The notes under the pieces were generated by a model. It worked only from the letters and a program-made list of their open reading frames with translations. It did no database searches and had not been told where the DNA came from. 40,464 nucleotides of DNA. Source: Candidatus Palauibacter australiensis. GTDB taxonomy: Bacteria > Gemmatimonadota > Gemmatimonadetes > Palauibacterales > Palauibacteraceae. Made by a program: the position numbers and the translations under genes. Location of the stretch: positions 1-40,464 of the forward strand of contig JAPPBA010000045.1 of the NCBI GenBank assembly GCA_026705295.1. The letters run 5' to 3'. This document shows positions 39,135 through 40,464 of the stretch, one piece after another (within the stretch, counting starts at the first letter, position 1; each line of letters opens with the position of its first letter).

Positions 39135-40016
39135 ATGAGAGGAGCCATCCTTGCGCTGGCGCTCGCCTTGGCGGCCAGCGAGGTCGCCGCGCAGCCGTAC
39201 GTCGGGTCCGAGTTGGGCTTCACGCTCGCTCCGGCCATGCGGCTCGTCGGCACGGACAACGACTGGGGCACGCGCTGCGACCTGCTCATCAACCCCGATG
39301 GGGTGGAGACGGGATCGGAGTGCGACACCCCGCCGCCCCCGACCGAGTGGGCGAACGAATCAGGCGGCACGAGGGGGATGGCGACGGGAATCGCGGCCGG
39401 ATACCGGTTCGGCAGGTTCCGGGTCGAGGCCGAGTACCGGTACCGCGCCGCGGCGTATCACGACTATGCGCCGACGGAGATCGGCGATGTGGTGACCGCC
39501 CAGAAGGCCGACCAGGAGCTGGAGCGGGCGATCGGCGGCGCCGGCGACGTGAGCGCACACGGCGTGTTCACGAACCTCGCCGTCGATCTCGGCTCGGGCG
39601 GTGCGCGGCTGACGCCGTACCTGGGGGTCGGCGCGGGTGTGCAGCGCATGGCCGTCGACTATTTCAGCCTGTGGAAGCGAAACAACGACCCGACGCGGAT
39701 CGCCACGTTCGAGGATCCTGTGCTCCGCGCGAAGCTGGCCGGGACCACGACGCTGGGTTCAGCGGTGCTCCACGACACCATGTTCGGCGTCCAGGCGCTG
39801 GCGGGCGTGGACTACCGCGTCGCCGATCGCTTCACGGTCGGAACCCGGATACGCTACGCGAAGGCGCTCGGCCCGTTCGAGAGCGACCCTCGCGAGTGGG
39901 ACCAACTCCGCAGCCACGACTCCACCGTGGGCCGCGGTTCCCGCATCGTATACACCGTGGAAACGCGCGACACGAGCGCGTTCACCGTGACCCTCAGCCT
40001 GAGATACGACCTCTAG
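39135..40016 (+). CDS. Outer-membrane beta-barrel protein (OmpA-like 8-10 strands)
   Basis: A 293-residue protein with a signal peptide (about 1-19, LALALALAASEVAAQ). Amphipathic strands follow: YVGSELGFTLAPAMRL, GMATGIAAGYRFGRFRVEAEYRYRAA, GVFTNLAVDLGSGGARLTPYLGVGAGVQRMAV, GVQALAGVDYRVADRFTVGTRIRYAKA and the final AFTVTLSLRYDL. This alternation and the terminal aromatic are diagnostic of OmpA/OmpW-like barrels. A long loop (about 45-80) carries a Cys pair (C52 and about C63) and PPPP. ATG 39135 follows the flotillin stop by 27 bp. Confidence 0.8.
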   Translation: MRGAILALALALAASEVAAQPYVGSELGFTLAPAMRLVGTDNDWGTRCDLLINPDGVETGSECDTPPPPTEWANESGGTRGMATGIAAGYRFGRFRVEAEYRYRAAAYHDYAPTEIGDVVTAQKADQELERAIGGAGDVSAHGVFTNLAVDLGSGGARLTPYLGVGAGVQRMAVDYFSLWKRNNDPTRIATFEDPVLRAKLAGTTTLGSAVLHDTMFGVQALAGVDYRVADRFTVGTRIRYAKALGPFESDPREWDQLRSHDSTVGRGSRIVYTVETRDTSAFTVTLSLRYDL

Positions 40017-40040
40017 TCACGGCCACCGACGCGGCCTCCC

Positions 40041-40065
40041 TAGCGCACGATTTCGTAGCGCACGA
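40041..40065. repeat. 10-bp direct repeat TAGCGCACGA, 15-bp phase
   Basis: Exact copies at 40041-40050 and 40056-40065 in the gap after the outer-membrane barrel gene. On minus they lie in a coding-like frame ending VVRYEIVR-stop. Confidence 0.6.
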
Positions 40066-40085
40066 CGTAAGGGATGTCGAGCGTG

Positions 40086-40464
40086 TCAACCTGGCTTCTC
40101 CACGCGCGGGCTGAGTTTTGCGATGCGCCACGGCGGGAAACTGCTGTTCAGGAGAAGATACAGATGCCTGCCACCCCCCAGCACCCGCGAATCCTCCGGC
40201 AACGGCACCTTCTCGACCAGCTTGCGGCCCGTGTGCCGGTCGTAGATGTCCAACGAGGAGTGATACGCCCCGAAGGGTCCGCCGGCCTCCGGGTAACCGA
40301 AACGACCATGCACCACGACGAGATGGGAATCCACGACGGCGATGTGCGAGATCGTGCCTCGCCCTCCGAGCAGTTCCGGCATCTGCGTGGGGTACGCGCC
40401 CGGGTTGAAGGCGCCCGGTTCAAACACGGGAACCGGCTGGAACGTGGCCGGGGGGACGCCGATC
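40086..40464 (-). CDS. 6-bladed beta-propeller, C-terminal part only (enters from right edge)
   Basis: The frame is open to the window edge. The 126 or so visible residues cover the last blades: GGRGTISHIAVVDSHLVVVHGRFGYPE, SSLDIYDRHTGRKLVEKVPLPED, SRVLGGGRHLYLLLNS and the closing FPPWRIAKLS, a pattern typical of gemmatimonad 6-bladed propellers. Internal GTG 40427 is not the real start. A coding-like tail in another frame (40040 to about 40117, ending IPYVVRYEIVR) may be its lost C-terminus or a neighbour's relic. Confidence 0.72.
   Translation of the reverse strand, partial: IGVPPATFQPVPVFEPGAFNPGAYPTQMPELLGGRGTISHIAVVDSHLVVVHGRFGYPEAGGPFGAYHSSLDIYDRHTGRKLVEKVPLPEDSRVLGGGRHLYLLLNSSFPPWRIAKLSPRVEKPG

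Noticed and set aside
38129-40114. 661-codon plus-strand frame across flotillin and barrel genes
   Set aside because: Out-of-frame shadow of two real genes. Product is low-complexity Arg/Gly-rich and crosses their boundary without a shared theme.
1-40464. CRISPR array, insertion sequence or prophage
   Set aside because: No regularly spaced 25-40-bp direct repeats, no transposase or integrase motifs and no terminal inverted repeats were found. The only short repeats are in-gene tandem units.

Overview
The window is a dense stretch of very GC-rich bacterial chromosome. No rRNA, tRNA, CRISPR array, insertion sequence or prophage gene was recognised. The gene mix fits a Gemmatimonadota-type genome, possibly a marine or sponge-associated lineage: many secreted or lipidated peptidases and hydrolases, DUF2911, 6-bladed beta-propellers, TlpA/DsbA-like thioredoxins, and DUF1761. 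That assignment is inferred from family content and style, not from a marker gene. Genes are tightly packed. At least seventeen neighbouring pairs overlap by ATGA, GTGA, CTGA, TGATG or 8 nt, so translational coupling is the rule. No gene-free stretch exceeds 300 bases.

Layout. 1-6115 (minus): an operon alr - cdd - DNRLRE-like lipoprotein - outer-membrane barrel - miaB - LapA-like protein - start of a ComEC-like membrane gene, divergent from mazG (6136-6987, plus). 7021-14359 (minus): amino-acid PLP enzymes (trans-sulfuration enzyme and threonine-dehydratase-like), two tandem paralogous membrane proteins, a C-terminal scrap of a DUF885 gene, a metallophosphoesterase, a DUF1080-like secreted protein, a MOSC protein, an S33 lipoprotein hydrolase and a gamma-glutamylcyclotransferase-like protein. 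14385-15664: a SnoaL-like lipoprotein divergent from a DUF2911 protein. 15661-19613 (minus): S9 peptidase, Tat-type flavin amine oxidase, and an internally deleted AAA/DUF4143 ATPase. 19834-20562: a small lipoprotein and a cold-shock gene converging on a bidirectional terminator. 20826-24081 (minus): M24 peptidase, secreted carbohydrate-binding-like protein, TlpA-like thioredoxin, GNAT. 24239-24496 is a small membrane protein.

24519-31400 (minus) is a six-gene unit of a complete tripartite tricarboxylate transporter (TctC, TctB, TctA), a MmgE/PrpD enzyme, a CocE-type hydrolase and a DUF1761 protein. A VapBC-type toxin-antitoxin pair (31489-32144) and a tandem pair of unusual MBL-fold proteins (32230-33851) follow on plus. 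33904-36060 (minus) holds the most suggestive unit: a secreted six-cysteine peptide, a beta-propeller lipoprotein and a membrane-anchored DsbA-like thioredoxin. 36335-40016 (plus) carries an NmrA-like protein, an NfeD/flotillin pair and an outer-membrane barrel. A further beta-propeller enters from the right edge.

Main points for a second look: the Cys-rich peptide/propeller/DsbA cassette; the HxDxPH variant metal motif shared by the two MBL proteins; two genes that appear to start with CTG in CTGA overlaps; a likely ATG-to-ACG start change in the ComEC-like gene; gene remnants (DUF885 tail, DUF4143 ATPase); overlapping divergent -10 elements at alr/mazG; and recurrent TANNNT motifs 6-8 nt before SD-less ATGs, which suggest leaderless mRNAs.
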